A stretch of DNA of 6,562 nt from positions 1 through 6,562 of the forward strand of contig JALUDK010000014.1 of the NCBI GenBank assembly GCA_027044005.1, given 5' to 3'. Below, one piece after another: positions 1-5,727 of this stretch. The translations under genes and the position numbers were made by a program. This DNA is from Acidilobaceae archaeon. Its GTDB lineage: Archaea; Thermoproteota; Thermoprotei_A; Sulfolobales; Acidilobaceae. A model generated the notes under the pieces. It was not told the DNA's origin and made no database searches. It worked only from the letters and a program-made list of their open reading frames with translations. The first letter of the stretch is position 1. Each line of letters starts with the position of its first letter.

Positions 1-609
1 GGCTACTACAAGAAGGCCGAACCCGAAATACAGGACCTTATGGGAGCCTCCAGCGACGTGTTCCAAGTCAACAAGAGCATGTTCCCCATGGAACTAGAGA
101 CCACGGCAGGACGGGTTAGAATCCCCGTAGAGGGCAGGATAAACGTGTTCGTACCCCAATACATAAACTGCCCGGATATATGCCATATCGAGACTATGAT
201 AATGGTTTACGTCATGAATAAGAGCCTGGAGGAGGGATGGGCGGATAGGGTTGCATGGGTAACCGTTGAGGTAGACCCCTGGAGCACCAGCGAGGAGGGA
301 GTGAGGGAGTACATGGAGGGGGTTGCAGGCCCCCTGCTTGAGAGGGGGGTCACCTGGATCTGGGTCCTCGACCGGGGCGAGGGCCTCGACAAGCTGTGGG
401 GGCAGCTGGGGATCAAGTCCCAGAAGGACCCTGAAACGGGGCTGGTCGGACACACGGCCGGATTCTACATAGTCAGCGGAGATGGCTTCATAATGTACTA
501 TATAAAGCCGAAGACCACGGCCGTGGGGAATGCTTGGGAGAATCCCAGGGACGTGGCCGAGGGCCTCTACAGGGTACTCCGCCACCTGGCCCTCAATGGA
601 GATAGCTAA
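1..609 (+). CDS. SCO1/SenC-family copper chaperone (5' partial)
   Basis: Thioredoxin-fold protein of the SCO1/SenC/PrrC family, whose members deliver copper to the CuA site of haem-copper oxidases or act as thiol oxidoreductases outside the membrane. The frame is open to the left edge, so the N-terminus, where a signal peptide or membrane anchor would be expected, is missing; the ATG at 40 is probably internal. Numbering from the first base, the CPDIC copper/redox motif has its cysteines at codons 57 and 61 (bases 169-171 and 181-183). The conserved distal histidine is at codon 151 (bases 451-453) in VGHTAGFYIVSGDG, just where the family has its copper-ligand His before a strand and a D/G-rich turn. 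The residue after CPDIC is His rather than the usual Pro. The c-type cytochrome gene follows at once, consistent with a respiratory locus. Family assignment is firm; the exact oxidase served is unknown. Confidence 0.88.
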   Translation, partial: GYYKKAEPEIQDLMGASSDVFQVNKSMFPMELETTAGRVRIPVEGRINVFVPQYINCPDICHIETMIMVYVMNKSLEEGWADRVAWVTVEVDPWSTSEEGVREYMEGVAGPLLERGVTWIWVLDRGEGLDKLWGQLGIKSQKDPETGLVGHTAGFYIVSGDGFIMYYIKPKTTAVGNAWENPRDVAEGLYRVLRHLALNGDS

Positions 610-649
610 ATATATACTACACCCTCTAATACAACAAAAACTTTTTATC
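608..649 (+). promoter_or_regulatory. Promoter region of the cytochrome gene
   Basis: AT-rich island in GC-rich surroundings just after the SCO stop. It holds two TATA-like elements: AATATATAC around 609-617, and CTTTTTATC at 641-649 preceded by a run of A (636-640) resembling a BRE. The second begins about 24 bases before the GTG at 665, the spacing expected for a leaderless or nearly leaderless archaeal transcript. The cytochrome may therefore be transcribed on its own as well as from upstream. Confidence 0.5.
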
Positions 650-664
650 ATAACGGTGCCCGGA

Positions 665-1252
665 GTGAAGGGACTACCACTCGCGGCCACGATACTCCTA
701 ATACTAGCCCTAGCAGGCTACGCCACACAAAACACACAAGCACAACCAAGCCCCGAAGAGGCCAAGCAAATATTCGAGAACATAGGATGCATAAGCTGCC
801 ACGCAGGCAAGCCAGGACAGCCAGCAGCAAGCTGGGACCTAATCATACAGTTCATGGAAGACTGGAGCCAGAAGTACCCGAGCATAGACGAGGCCATAAG
901 AAACGAGGTAACGTACTATGGAGGCCAGAAGTTCAACAGCTTCGACGAGCTCATGGAGAGGATGAGCCAGAACGTGGGCAAGACCCGGAACGACCCCGAG
1001 ATACAGCAGCTGGAAGCCTTCTTCAGAAGCTTCTGGGGCGAGCAGCAACAGACACAAACACAAGCCGAGGAGGAGCAGACCCAGACAACAGAGCAGACAG
1101 AGGCCCCAGCGGAGACGCAGACAACAGAGGAGCAGACAGAGGGAGTCAGGGGCGGAGAGGAGCCCAAGGCCGGAATCACGCTCACCGTCGTCAGCATAGC
1201 ACTAGTAATACTAATCACCGTCGTAGCCGCTGTATACCTAACCAGGAGATAA
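665..1252 (+). CDS. Tail-anchored mono-haem c-type cytochrome
   Basis: Predicted extracytoplasmic electron carrier of 195 aa. Residues 1-25 form a signal peptide (a Lys, then an LPLAATILLILALAG core, with cleavage probably near an Ala-containing site around 20-26). The haem motif CISCH is at 42-46 (bases 788-802). Met97 or Met100, followed by a short helix ending in EAFFRSFW, fits the sixth ligand and C-terminal helix of class I cytochrome c. Residues about 125-168 are a Gln/Thr/Glu-rich linker with an internal repeat. Residues 171-192 are one membrane helix followed by TRR, so the haem domain would hang outside on a flexible tether. I chose GTG 665 because it gives a clean signal peptide and sits behind a TATA box; GTG 656 and ATG 596 (overlapping the SCO gene) are alternatives. 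Likely works with an oxidase near the SCO gene; the specific partner is inference. Confidence 0.8.
   Translation: MKGLPLAATILLILALAGYATQNTQAQPSPEEAKQIFENIGCISCHAGKPGQPAASWDLIIQFMEDWSQKYPSIDEAIRNEVTYYGGQKFNSFDELMERMSQNVGKTRNDPEIQQLEAFFRSFWGEQQQTQTQAEEEQTQTTEQTEAPAETQTTEEQTEGVRGGEEPKAGITLTVVSIALVILITVVAAVYLTRR
1082..1142 (+). repeat. Imperfect direct repeat in the cytochrome linker
   Basis: A 22-base unit at 1082-1103 (starting CAGACAACAGAG) recurs at 1118-1142 with three extra bases (GAG), 36 bases downstream. The insertion keeps the frame. The copies encode QTTEQTE and QTTEEQTE within the low-complexity tether, suggesting the linker grew by short in-frame duplication. Confidence 0.7.
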
Positions 1253-1254
1253 GG

Positions 1255-1292
1255 CCAGCCCCCCGGGCTGGGGGCGTCATCCCCTCCTCTTT
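1255..1292 (+). terminator. Possible terminator between convergent genes
   Basis: CCAGCCC (1255-1261) and GGGCTGG (1265-1271) form a perfect 7-bp stem with a 3-base loop, directly after the cytochrome stop and followed by a pyrimidine tract (1281-1292, CCCCTCCTCTTT). Archaeal termination relies mainly on T-rich tracts, and this one has only three consecutive T, so its role as a terminator is tentative. It lies in the 46-bp gap before the tail of priS. Confidence 0.4.
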
Positions 1293-1298
1293 ACCACC

Positions 1299-2369
1299 TT
1301 AAGCACCCGGCAGGCTGCGGGGCCTCCTAACCACAACCTCCCCCCACGCGCCCTCCAAGAGCCCCTTGGACTCTAGGAGTACTGCAAGCCATGCAGGGGC
1401 CTCCTCCCTCCTCCCCCTCCTAAGCTCGACCTCGTAACCCAGCAACTCGACCCCGCTTATGCTTGTCGAGGCGACCACCTCCAGGGTGCCCCTGAAGGGG
1501 GAGAGCCTCCTAGGCTCCGGGGTGAAGCCCTGGGTTGCCTCCTGTGCTATGAGCCCTGCTTTCCCGTTGAGGGTTCCAAGCACCCTTGTAAGCCTTGTTG
1601 GGTCCTGGGTGACCTGGTGGTCTACGCCTGGCCTCCATCCTAGGACTGCGCTTGTTATCCTGTCCCTCCACTCCTCTCCTAGGGCCTCCTCGATGCTCGT
1701 CCCTGCTTCGAGGCTTAGGATCTCCGCTATCCGCCCCCTCCACCCTGGGTCCTCCCTGCTTGGGGTGGCTGGTGAGACCCCCTTCCGGGGCTGGGGGAAT
1801 ATCTTTGCTGGGTCTAGGTCGGAGGCTGTTAGGTATACTGCTATCCTCCTCCTGGCCTCCCTCGTTAGGGTTAGGATCTCGGGGCTCGTAGCCTTTATGT
1901 GGAAGCCCTTGTGGCCCGTATAGTATATGCGGGGCTTGAGGCCCATGTCCCTCTCCAGTATAGAGGCGGCCCTCTGCGCCTCCTCGTAGGCCTTCTCTAG
2001 GCAGTCATCGCCGGGGATCCCCTCCCTAACTGTACAGCCCTCCCCGGGCTCCGGGTCTATGTCTACCAGTAGCTCGGAGCCTGTCCACCCCTTCTCCTCC
2101 ATGCTCCCCGCGTCGGGGACCTCGTAGAGTGCTATGGAGTAGTAGGCCTGCCGCGGGTGGTTCTCCTCCAGGTATGCCCGTAGCTCCTCTAGGCTCGTGA
2201 AGGACTTGTGCCTAACGTATGTGTCTGCCTCGAATGGCTGGAACGCGAATTCCCGCCTGGTTATCTCGGGTGGCTCCCCGAGCGGGGGCTTTAGACTATA
2301 ATACGCCCTGTAGAGCTGCGGGAGCCAGCCCCGGCCCCTGACCCTGACTATCCTCTCCCTAGCGTACAA
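1299..2369 (-). CDS. priS: DNA primase small (catalytic) subunit PriS
   Basis: Catalytic subunit of the archaeo-eukaryotic primase, which makes primers at replication forks together with PriL (not in the window). 356 aa, close to the family's usual 330-350. Signature blocks in order: RREFAFQPFE (38-47); catalytic DID at 103-105 in LLVDIDPE; TGHKGFHI (151-158), the SGxxG-type nucleotide-binding loop with the following His; and VDHQVTQDPTRLTR (249-262), whose Asp250 is the probable third metal ligand, leading into LGTLNGKAGL. The zinc knuckle usually found after DxD is reduced to Cys112 and Cys123. The start is TTG: there is no in-frame ATG, GTG or TTG between it and the upstream stop at 2433-2435. 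AGGGGTG (2387-2381 on the minus strand) is a plausible ribosome binding site 11 bases before it. Diverges from the Sm-like gene. Confidence 0.93.
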   Translation of the reverse strand: MYARERIVRVRGRGWLPQLYRAYYSLKPPLGEPPEITRREFAFQPFEADTYVRHKSFTSLEELRAYLEENHPRQAYYSIALYEVPDAGSMEEKGWTGSELLVDIDPEPGEGCTVREGIPGDDCLEKAYEEAQRAASILERDMGLKPRIYYTGHKGFHIKATSPEILTLTREARRRIAVYLTASDLDPAKIFPQPRKGVSPATPSREDPGWRGRIAEILSLEAGTSIEEALGEEWRDRITSAVLGWRPGVDHQVTQDPTRLTRVLGTLNGKAGLIAQEATQGFTPEPRRLSPFRGTLEVVASTSISGVELLGYEVELRRGRREEAPAWLAVLLESKGLLEGAWGEVVVRRPRSLPGA

Positions 2370-2387
2370 TGCCCCGGGGGCACCCCT
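2370..2387 (-). promoter_or_regulatory. priS ribosome binding site with abutting inverted repeat
   Basis: On the minus strand AGGGGTG (2387-2381) is one mismatch from the archaeal consensus GGAGGTG and supports the TTG start. Bases 2370-2382 form a perfect inverted repeat (TGCCCC, one base, GGGGCA) that touches the TTG and overlaps the binding site. As RNA it could fold into a 5-bp stem with a 3-base loop. Any effect on translation is inference. Confidence 0.5.
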
Positions 2388-2410
2388 ACCGCCGGGTTGG
2401 GTGTGAAGGG

Positions 2411-2418
2411 CTTTATAG
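2411..2418. promoter_or_regulatory. TATA island between priS and the Sm-like gene
   Basis: CTTTATAG is the only AT-rich stretch in the 76-bp divergent spacer. On the plus strand its centre is about 32 bases before the Sm-like ATG, giving a nearly leaderless start near 2441. Read on the minus strand it is CTATAAAG, about 45 bases before the priS TTG; a start near 2387 would leave a leader just long enough to carry the priS ribosome binding site. It may serve both genes. Confidence 0.5.
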
Positions 2419-2445
2419 GGGTAGGTGTGATCCTAGCTTGGGTGC

Positions 2446-2724
2446 ATGGTGGTGGCCGAGCCTAGGCCTGTGAACCCGCTGAGGTACCTTAGGGACGCTG
2501 TGAATACCCAGATCTACGTGAGGCTGAAGGATGGGAGCGAGTACCTTGGCACACTCCTCGTCACGGACTCGACGATGAACCTGATACTGGATGACACCAT
2601 AGAGCTGCGGGGTGGGGGTAAGAGGATCGTGGCTAAGATAGGCAAGGCCATGATCAGGGGCAGCATGGTCCAGTACATAAGCTTCGACCCCGACAAGGCT
2701 GCTGAGGAGGCGCTCACCAGCTAG
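2446..2724 (+). CDS. Archaeal Sm-like (LSm/SmAP) RNA-binding protein
   Basis: Small protein of the Sm/LSm fold, a five-stranded barrel that assembles into rings (usually heptamers in archaea) and binds U-rich RNA in RNA processing or turnover. 92 aa, mostly a single Sm domain. Sm1 is at about 22-53: RLKDGSEYLGTLLVTD followed by the RNA-contacting loop DSTMN (41-45) and LILDD. Sm2 is at about 67-80: GKAMIRGSMVQYISF, with the conserved IRG at 70-72. A short helix (PVNPLRYLRDAVN) precedes the first strand, as is usual. ATG 2446 lies about 32 bases after the centre of a TATA box; there is no strong Shine-Dalgarno at normal spacing, so the transcript may be nearly leaderless. It ends convergently on nucS with a 4-base overlap. 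Which of the archaeal SmAP paralogues it is cannot be told from the window. Confidence 0.93.
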   Translation: MVVAEPRPVNPLRYLRDAVNTQIYVRLKDGSEYLGTLLVTDSTMNLILDDTIELRGGGKRIVAKIGKAMIRGSMVQYISFDPDKAAEEALTS

Positions 2725-3533
2725 TCAGGGAGGAACCTCAGTATACCGCTACTCCTCCTAGCCTTAGCCTTGAGCCTCTCGTATAGAGCGTGGAGGTCTA
2801 TCCTCCTATACTCCAGCCCCTCCCTCTCCAGCCTGTATATAGCAACCTCCGTGGCGTCCGGGGCCACGAGTATACCCCTAACCCTCCTCCCCTGCCTCCT
2901 GAGGTGGCCCACGTACCTCGCAAGCTGCTTGGCCGCCTCCTCCCCCGCCTTGACCCTCTTGATCTCTATCACCACCAGGTTCCCCTCCCTGTCTACTGCG
3001 TAGAGGTCTATGAAGCCGGGGGCCACCTTCTTCTCCACCTCCACGATCCTAAGTCCCTCCTCCACTATGCCCGGGTCCTCCGCTATCAGGTCCCTTATCT
3101 CGTGCTCGTTCAGGTACATCCAGAATCCCCCCTCCTCTGGGTTGACGAGCGTGGCCACCACGTGGATCTTACCGCACCTAGCTATGAGCACCTCCCTGGG
3201 CCTCCTCCTCACCGCCTTCAGGACGAGTAGCCCCTCCTCTACTGATACCGTGATGGATGAGGTGTCTGGCTGCCAATTGTCTGGCCTGAAGCCCCGGGGG
3301 CCATGTATGATCACGCTCCCATCCGGCTTAACTATGATGAGCCTATCCCCAGGCGTGGCCCTGCTAGCCGATCTGCCCTCATACTCTACCATGCAGTTGG
3401 CGTACATAGCAACCCAGGCGTGGGAGTCTATGGCCTTGGAGAGCGCTTGCCTCGCCTCATCCAGGCCTGGCTCCTGTAGCACCTCTCCCAGGGGCACCCT
3501 ACACCAGCCTCCGGGCCTCCCTTTGGGTTCCAT
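2721..3533 (-). CDS. nucS: Endonuclease NucS (EndoMS)
   Basis: Archaeal NucS/EndoMS, a homodimeric nuclease of the RecB-like fold that cuts mismatched duplexes or branched and flap DNA and works with the sliding clamp. 270 aa, near the family's usual length. Residues 1-130 are the N-terminal DNA-binding and dimerisation domain (for example RLIIVKPDGSVIIHGP at 64-79 and NWQPD at 86-90). The nuclease core has all its signature residues: EDPGIVEEG (152-160), GFID with catalytic Asp176, VVIEIK with Glu190 and Lys192, and Gln203 in KQLARYV. The C-terminus, SSGILRFLPD, resembles a degenerate clamp-binding (PIP) motif with Ile264, Phe267 and Leu268. No alternative in-frame start is seen for at least 48 bases upstream of the ATG, and no good Shine-Dalgarno lies close to it; a GAGGAGGAG run is about 34 bases upstream. 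Divergent from cdvB. Confidence 0.93.
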   Translation of the reverse strand: MEPKGRPGGWCRVPLGEVLQEPGLDEARQALSKAIDSHAWVAMYANCMVEYEGRSASRATPGDRLIIVKPDGSVIIHGPRGFRPDNWQPDTSSITVSVEEGLLVLKAVRRRPREVLIARCGKIHVVATLVNPEEGGFWMYLNEHEIRDLIAEDPGIVEEGLRIVEVEKKVAPGFIDLYAVDREGNLVVIEIKRVKAGEEAAKQLARYVGHLRRQGRRVRGILVAPDATEVAIYRLEREGLEYRRIDLHALYERLKAKARRSSGILRFLPD

Positions 3534-3591
3534 GGCTTGAGGGGTTATTCTGGGGTGATACCGTGGCTCCTCCTCATTACCCTGGTGGCCG

Positions 3592-3600
3592 GATATATAC
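3592..3600. promoter_or_regulatory. TATA island between nucS and cdvB
   Basis: GATATATAC is the strongest AT-rich stretch in the 96-bp divergent spacer, and its complement GTATATATC reads as a TATA box too. For cdvB its centre lies about 34 bases before the ATG. For nucS it lies about 63 bases away, leaving a leader of some 36 bases. The flanks are GC-rich, so neither direction has a classical A-rich BRE. Shared use by both genes is inference. Confidence 0.5.
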
Positions 3601-3613
3601 TGTAGTACTGGGT

Positions 3614-3619
3614 GAGGTG
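3614..3619 (+). promoter_or_regulatory. cdvB ribosome binding site
   Basis: GAGGTG, a strong match to the archaeal Shine-Dalgarno (GGAGGTGA), ends 10 bases before the cdvB ATG at 3630 and supports that start. If transcription began at the standard distance from the 3592-3600 TATA box, this site would fall close to or just before the 5' end, so the true start of transcription may lie a few bases further upstream. Confidence 0.6.
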
Positions 3620-3629
3620 TAGATAGGTT

Positions 3630-4469
3630 ATGGTAGTAGGGACGCTGAAGAAGCTGCTGGGCATTGGGGTGGGTAGGGAGTGGGCTAGCGGGGCCGAGCC
3701 GCAGGACCCTGCCGACGCCTACGGCTTCCCCGCCGCCGAGATCGACTATGACGATATAATAGCCAGGCTCCAGGTAGCGAAGATGGAGATTGACAGGATG
3801 AAGTACCAGCTCCTGAGCGAGATAGACAAGCTGAACACCCGCCTGCTGGAGGCGGCTAGGAGGAGGAACATGGATGCCATGGAGGAGTACGCGGCGGAGA
3901 TAGTGCTCAAGAAGAAGGTGCTGAAGAGTGTAATCATGTACCAGAAGCTGATAAACATAGCGATCAACAGGGTGAACGAGGCCAGGAGCATAGAGTCCCT
4001 GGTCAAGGCCCTAGCACCGCTAGACTACGCGATGAGGGGCATGAACGAGTTCCTATACACCATGAGCCCGGAGATAGTGACGAAGCTCAACGCAATCAAG
4101 GAGTCCACGGAGAGGCTGATAAGGGGCACCGACATGCTAGCCAACGGCCTGCCACGCGGCAGGGTCAACCTGGGTATAGACGAGGAGGTGAAGAGGGAGA
4201 TAGCAAGGGCGCTGAGGGAGGCACAGGTGGAGAGCGACAAGCTCATACCAAACATACCCATACAGGGGATAGCCAGGGAGAAGATAAAGAAGAGGGACCT
4301 GGAGAAGGAGCTGCTCGACTACATAAAGAATAGTGGGGGAGTCATCAACCTCAAGAAGGCCGCCGAGGAGCTCGGTGTCGACGTGGCAGAGCTGAAGAAG
4401 GCCCTATACAGGCTACAGGAGAAGGGCCTGATCAAGGTCTCCAGGGGGAGGAGCCTACAGGAGGCCTAG
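3630..4469 (+). CDS. cdvB: Cell division protein CdvB (ESCRT-III-like, with wH domain)
   Basis: Archaeal ESCRT-III homologue that polymerises at mid-cell and, with CdvC, drives membrane constriction in crenarchaea. 279 aa. A short basic N-terminus (1-18) could meet the membrane. Residues about 40-170 form the charged, mostly helical Snf7-type core, with a basic first hairpin (ARRRN, KKKVLK) and a Met-rich stretch (DYAMRGMNEFLYTM). LIPNIPIQGI (205-214) is in the place and has the proline-hydrophobic character of the MIM2 motif that binds the CdvC MIT domain. Residues 222-279 are a winged helix (KKRDLEKELLDYIKNSGG... GLIKVSRG), the domain that in Sulfolobus binds CdvA. This marks it as CdvB proper rather than the shorter paralogues CdvB1/B2, which lack the domain. 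cdvC follows after 14 bases. No cdvA is next to it. Confidence 0.93.
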   Translation: MVVGTLKKLLGIGVGREWASGAEPQDPADAYGFPAAEIDYDDIIARLQVAKMEIDRMKYQLLSEIDKLNTRLLEAARRRNMDAMEEYAAEIVLKKKVLKSVIMYQKLINIAINRVNEARSIESLVKALAPLDYAMRGMNEFLYTMSPEIVTKLNAIKESTERLIRGTDMLANGLPRGRVNLGIDEEVKREIARALREAQVESDKLIPNIPIQGIAREKIKKRDLEKELLDYIKNSGGVINLKKAAEELGVDVAELKKALYRLQEKGLIKVSRGRSLQEA

Positions 4470-4483
4470 GGGGGATACGGGGG

Positions 4484-5656
4484 ATGATGAAGTCATACTC
4501 AATGCTAGAGCTGGAGAGGGTAGTCAGGAGGCACGCCATAGCTGCGATGAAGGCGGAGAGGGAGGGAGACCTCGAGGCTGCACTCCACAACTGGAACAGG
4601 GCGGTGGAGGCGCTCAAGAAGCTGATAGCATACCACCCCGACCACCCCCTAATAGACATGTACCGCAACTACCTGGCCCAGTACGAGAGGAGGATCAAGA
4701 ACCTGGAGTCCCGCCTGATCCCAGTCGGCGAGGGCGACGAGGAGGTACACGTAGAGGTCAGGGACGAGAAGGGTGGCAACGGCCGCACAGGCGGGGGAGA
4801 GGCCCCCTCATTCGCGGTCAAGGAGAAGCCCAACGTGAGGTTCAGCGACATAGCCGGCCTGGAGGAGGCGAAGGAGGCCATAAGGGAGGCGATAATATAC
4901 CCGATAAGGAGGCCGGACCTCTTCCCCCTAGGCTGGCCCCGCGGCATACTACTCTACGGCCCCCCAGGCACGGGTAAGACCATGCTAGCGGCGGCTGTGG
5001 CCAACGAGGTTGACGGAGAGTTCCTCTACATAGACGCGGCCAGCATAATGAGCAAGTGGCTGGGCGAGGGCGAGAAGAACGTGAAGAAGCTATTCGAGTA
5101 CGCCAGGTCCAGGGCAAGGGAGGGAGTGCCAGTAGTGATATTCATAGACGAGATAGACGCCCTGCTGGGGGTGCACAGCAACGAGGTGGGCGGAGAGGTC
5201 AGGGTGAGGAACCAGTTCCTAAAGGAGATGGACGGCCTCCAGGATAAGAGCAGCAAGCTCCACGTATACGTGATCGGGGCGACAAACAAGCCCTGGGCCC
5301 TGGATGAGCCGTTCATAAGGAGGTTCCAGAAGAGGATCTACGTGCCCCTACCCGACAAGGAGGCGAGGAAGCAGCTGCTCAAGCTGCTAACCAGGAAGAT
5401 AAAGCTAGCCCCCGACGTTGACCTAGACAAGCTGGCCGACATGCTGGAGGGCTACTCCGGGAGCGATATAAAGGACATAGTACAGGACGCCTACATGATC
5501 ACGGTAAAAGAGGTGTTCAAGAACGGCGGGGGCGGGGACCCGCGCCCCGTGACGATGAGGGACTTCGAGCTCGTACTAGAGAGGAGGAAGCCCAGCGTCG
5601 ACCCGAGGACCCTGAAGCTGTACGAGGAGTGGAGCCGCAGGTTCAGCGCAGTCTAG
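4484..5656 (+). CDS. cdvC: Cell division AAA ATPase CdvC (Vps4 homologue)
   Basis: Vps4-type AAA ATPase that remodels and disassembles ESCRT-III (CdvB) polymers. 390 aa. An N-terminal three-helix MIT domain (about 1-75) is followed by a flexible Gly/Glu-rich linker (80-110) and the AAA domain. Visible motifs: Walker A GPPGTGKT (159-166); pore loop KWLGEGEKN (191-199); Walker B IFIDEIDAL (219-227) with catalytic Glu223; sensor 1 GATNKP with Asn268; arginine fingers Arg279 and Arg280; and GYSGSDI (323-329) in the small domain. A final helix (LKLYEEWSRRF) resembles the Vps4 C-terminal helix. Only a short Gly-rich loop (347-355) sits where eukaryotic Vps4 has its beta domain, which is normal for archaea. 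The start is ATG 4484 or 4487, behind a G-rich tract at 4468-4475. Co-transcribed with cdvB. Confidence 0.95.
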   Translation: MMKSYSMLELERVVRRHAIAAMKAEREGDLEAALHNWNRAVEALKKLIAYHPDHPLIDMYRNYLAQYERRIKNLESRLIPVGEGDEEVHVEVRDEKGGNGRTGGGEAPSFAVKEKPNVRFSDIAGLEEAKEAIREAIIYPIRRPDLFPLGWPRGILLYGPPGTGKTMLAAAVANEVDGEFLYIDAASIMSKWLGEGEKNVKKLFEYARSRAREGVPVVIFIDEIDALLGVHSNEVGGEVRVRNQFLKEMDGLQDKSSKLHVYVIGATNKPWALDEPFIRRFQKRIYVPLPDKEARKQLLKLLTRKIKLAPDVDLDKLADMLEGYSGSDIKDIVQDAYMITVKEVFKNGGGGDPRPVTMRDFELVLERRKPSVDPRTLKLYEEWSRRFSAV

Positions 5657-5676
5657 CCCCCACCCCTCCTACACTG

Positions 5677-5726
5677 AAAATATTAACAGGCACAACACTA
5701 TTTACACTATTGTATAAGGAGAGGAG
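5677..5726 (+). promoter_or_regulatory. Promoter and ribosome binding site of the membrane protein gene
   Basis: AAAATATTAA (5677-5686) is a good TATA/BRE candidate in the 71-bp gap after cdvC, placing a start near 5708. GGAGAGG (5718-5724) then gives a ribosome binding site three bases before the ATG at 5728 and nine before the second ATG at 5734. The latter spacing is more usual, so translation may begin at either. The gene therefore probably has its own promoter rather than relying on cdvBC read-through. Confidence 0.55.
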
Positions 5727-5727
5727 T

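Noticed and set aside
530..664. Longer N-terminus for the cytochrome, from ATG 530 or ATG 596
   Set aside because: These starts lie inside the SCO gene, add a long non-signal-like stretch before the hydrophobic core, and would place the TATA-like elements inside the coding region. GTG 665 gives a clean signal peptide.
94..690. Long minus-strand open frame opposite the SCO gene
   Set aside because: It mirrors a gene with clear family motifs, has no recognisable domain, and is expected from GC-rich codon bias.
787..1302. Plus-strand frame of 171 codons overlapping the cytochrome gene
   Set aside because: Arg/Gly/Asp-rich low-complexity product in another frame of the repeat-containing cytochrome gene; no motif and no start signal.
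2790..3540. Plus-strand frames opposite nucS
   Set aside because: Antisense shadows of a gene whose catalytic motifs are all present on the minus strand.
5657..5672. Pyrimidine-rich stretch after cdvC as a terminator
   Set aside because: It is mostly C with single T residues and has no stem; too weak to call.
5629..5727. Upstream start of the membrane protein, inside cdvC
   Set aside because: The added residues are the out-of-frame reading of the cdvC end and spacer. A TATA box and Shine-Dalgarno precede ATG 5728.
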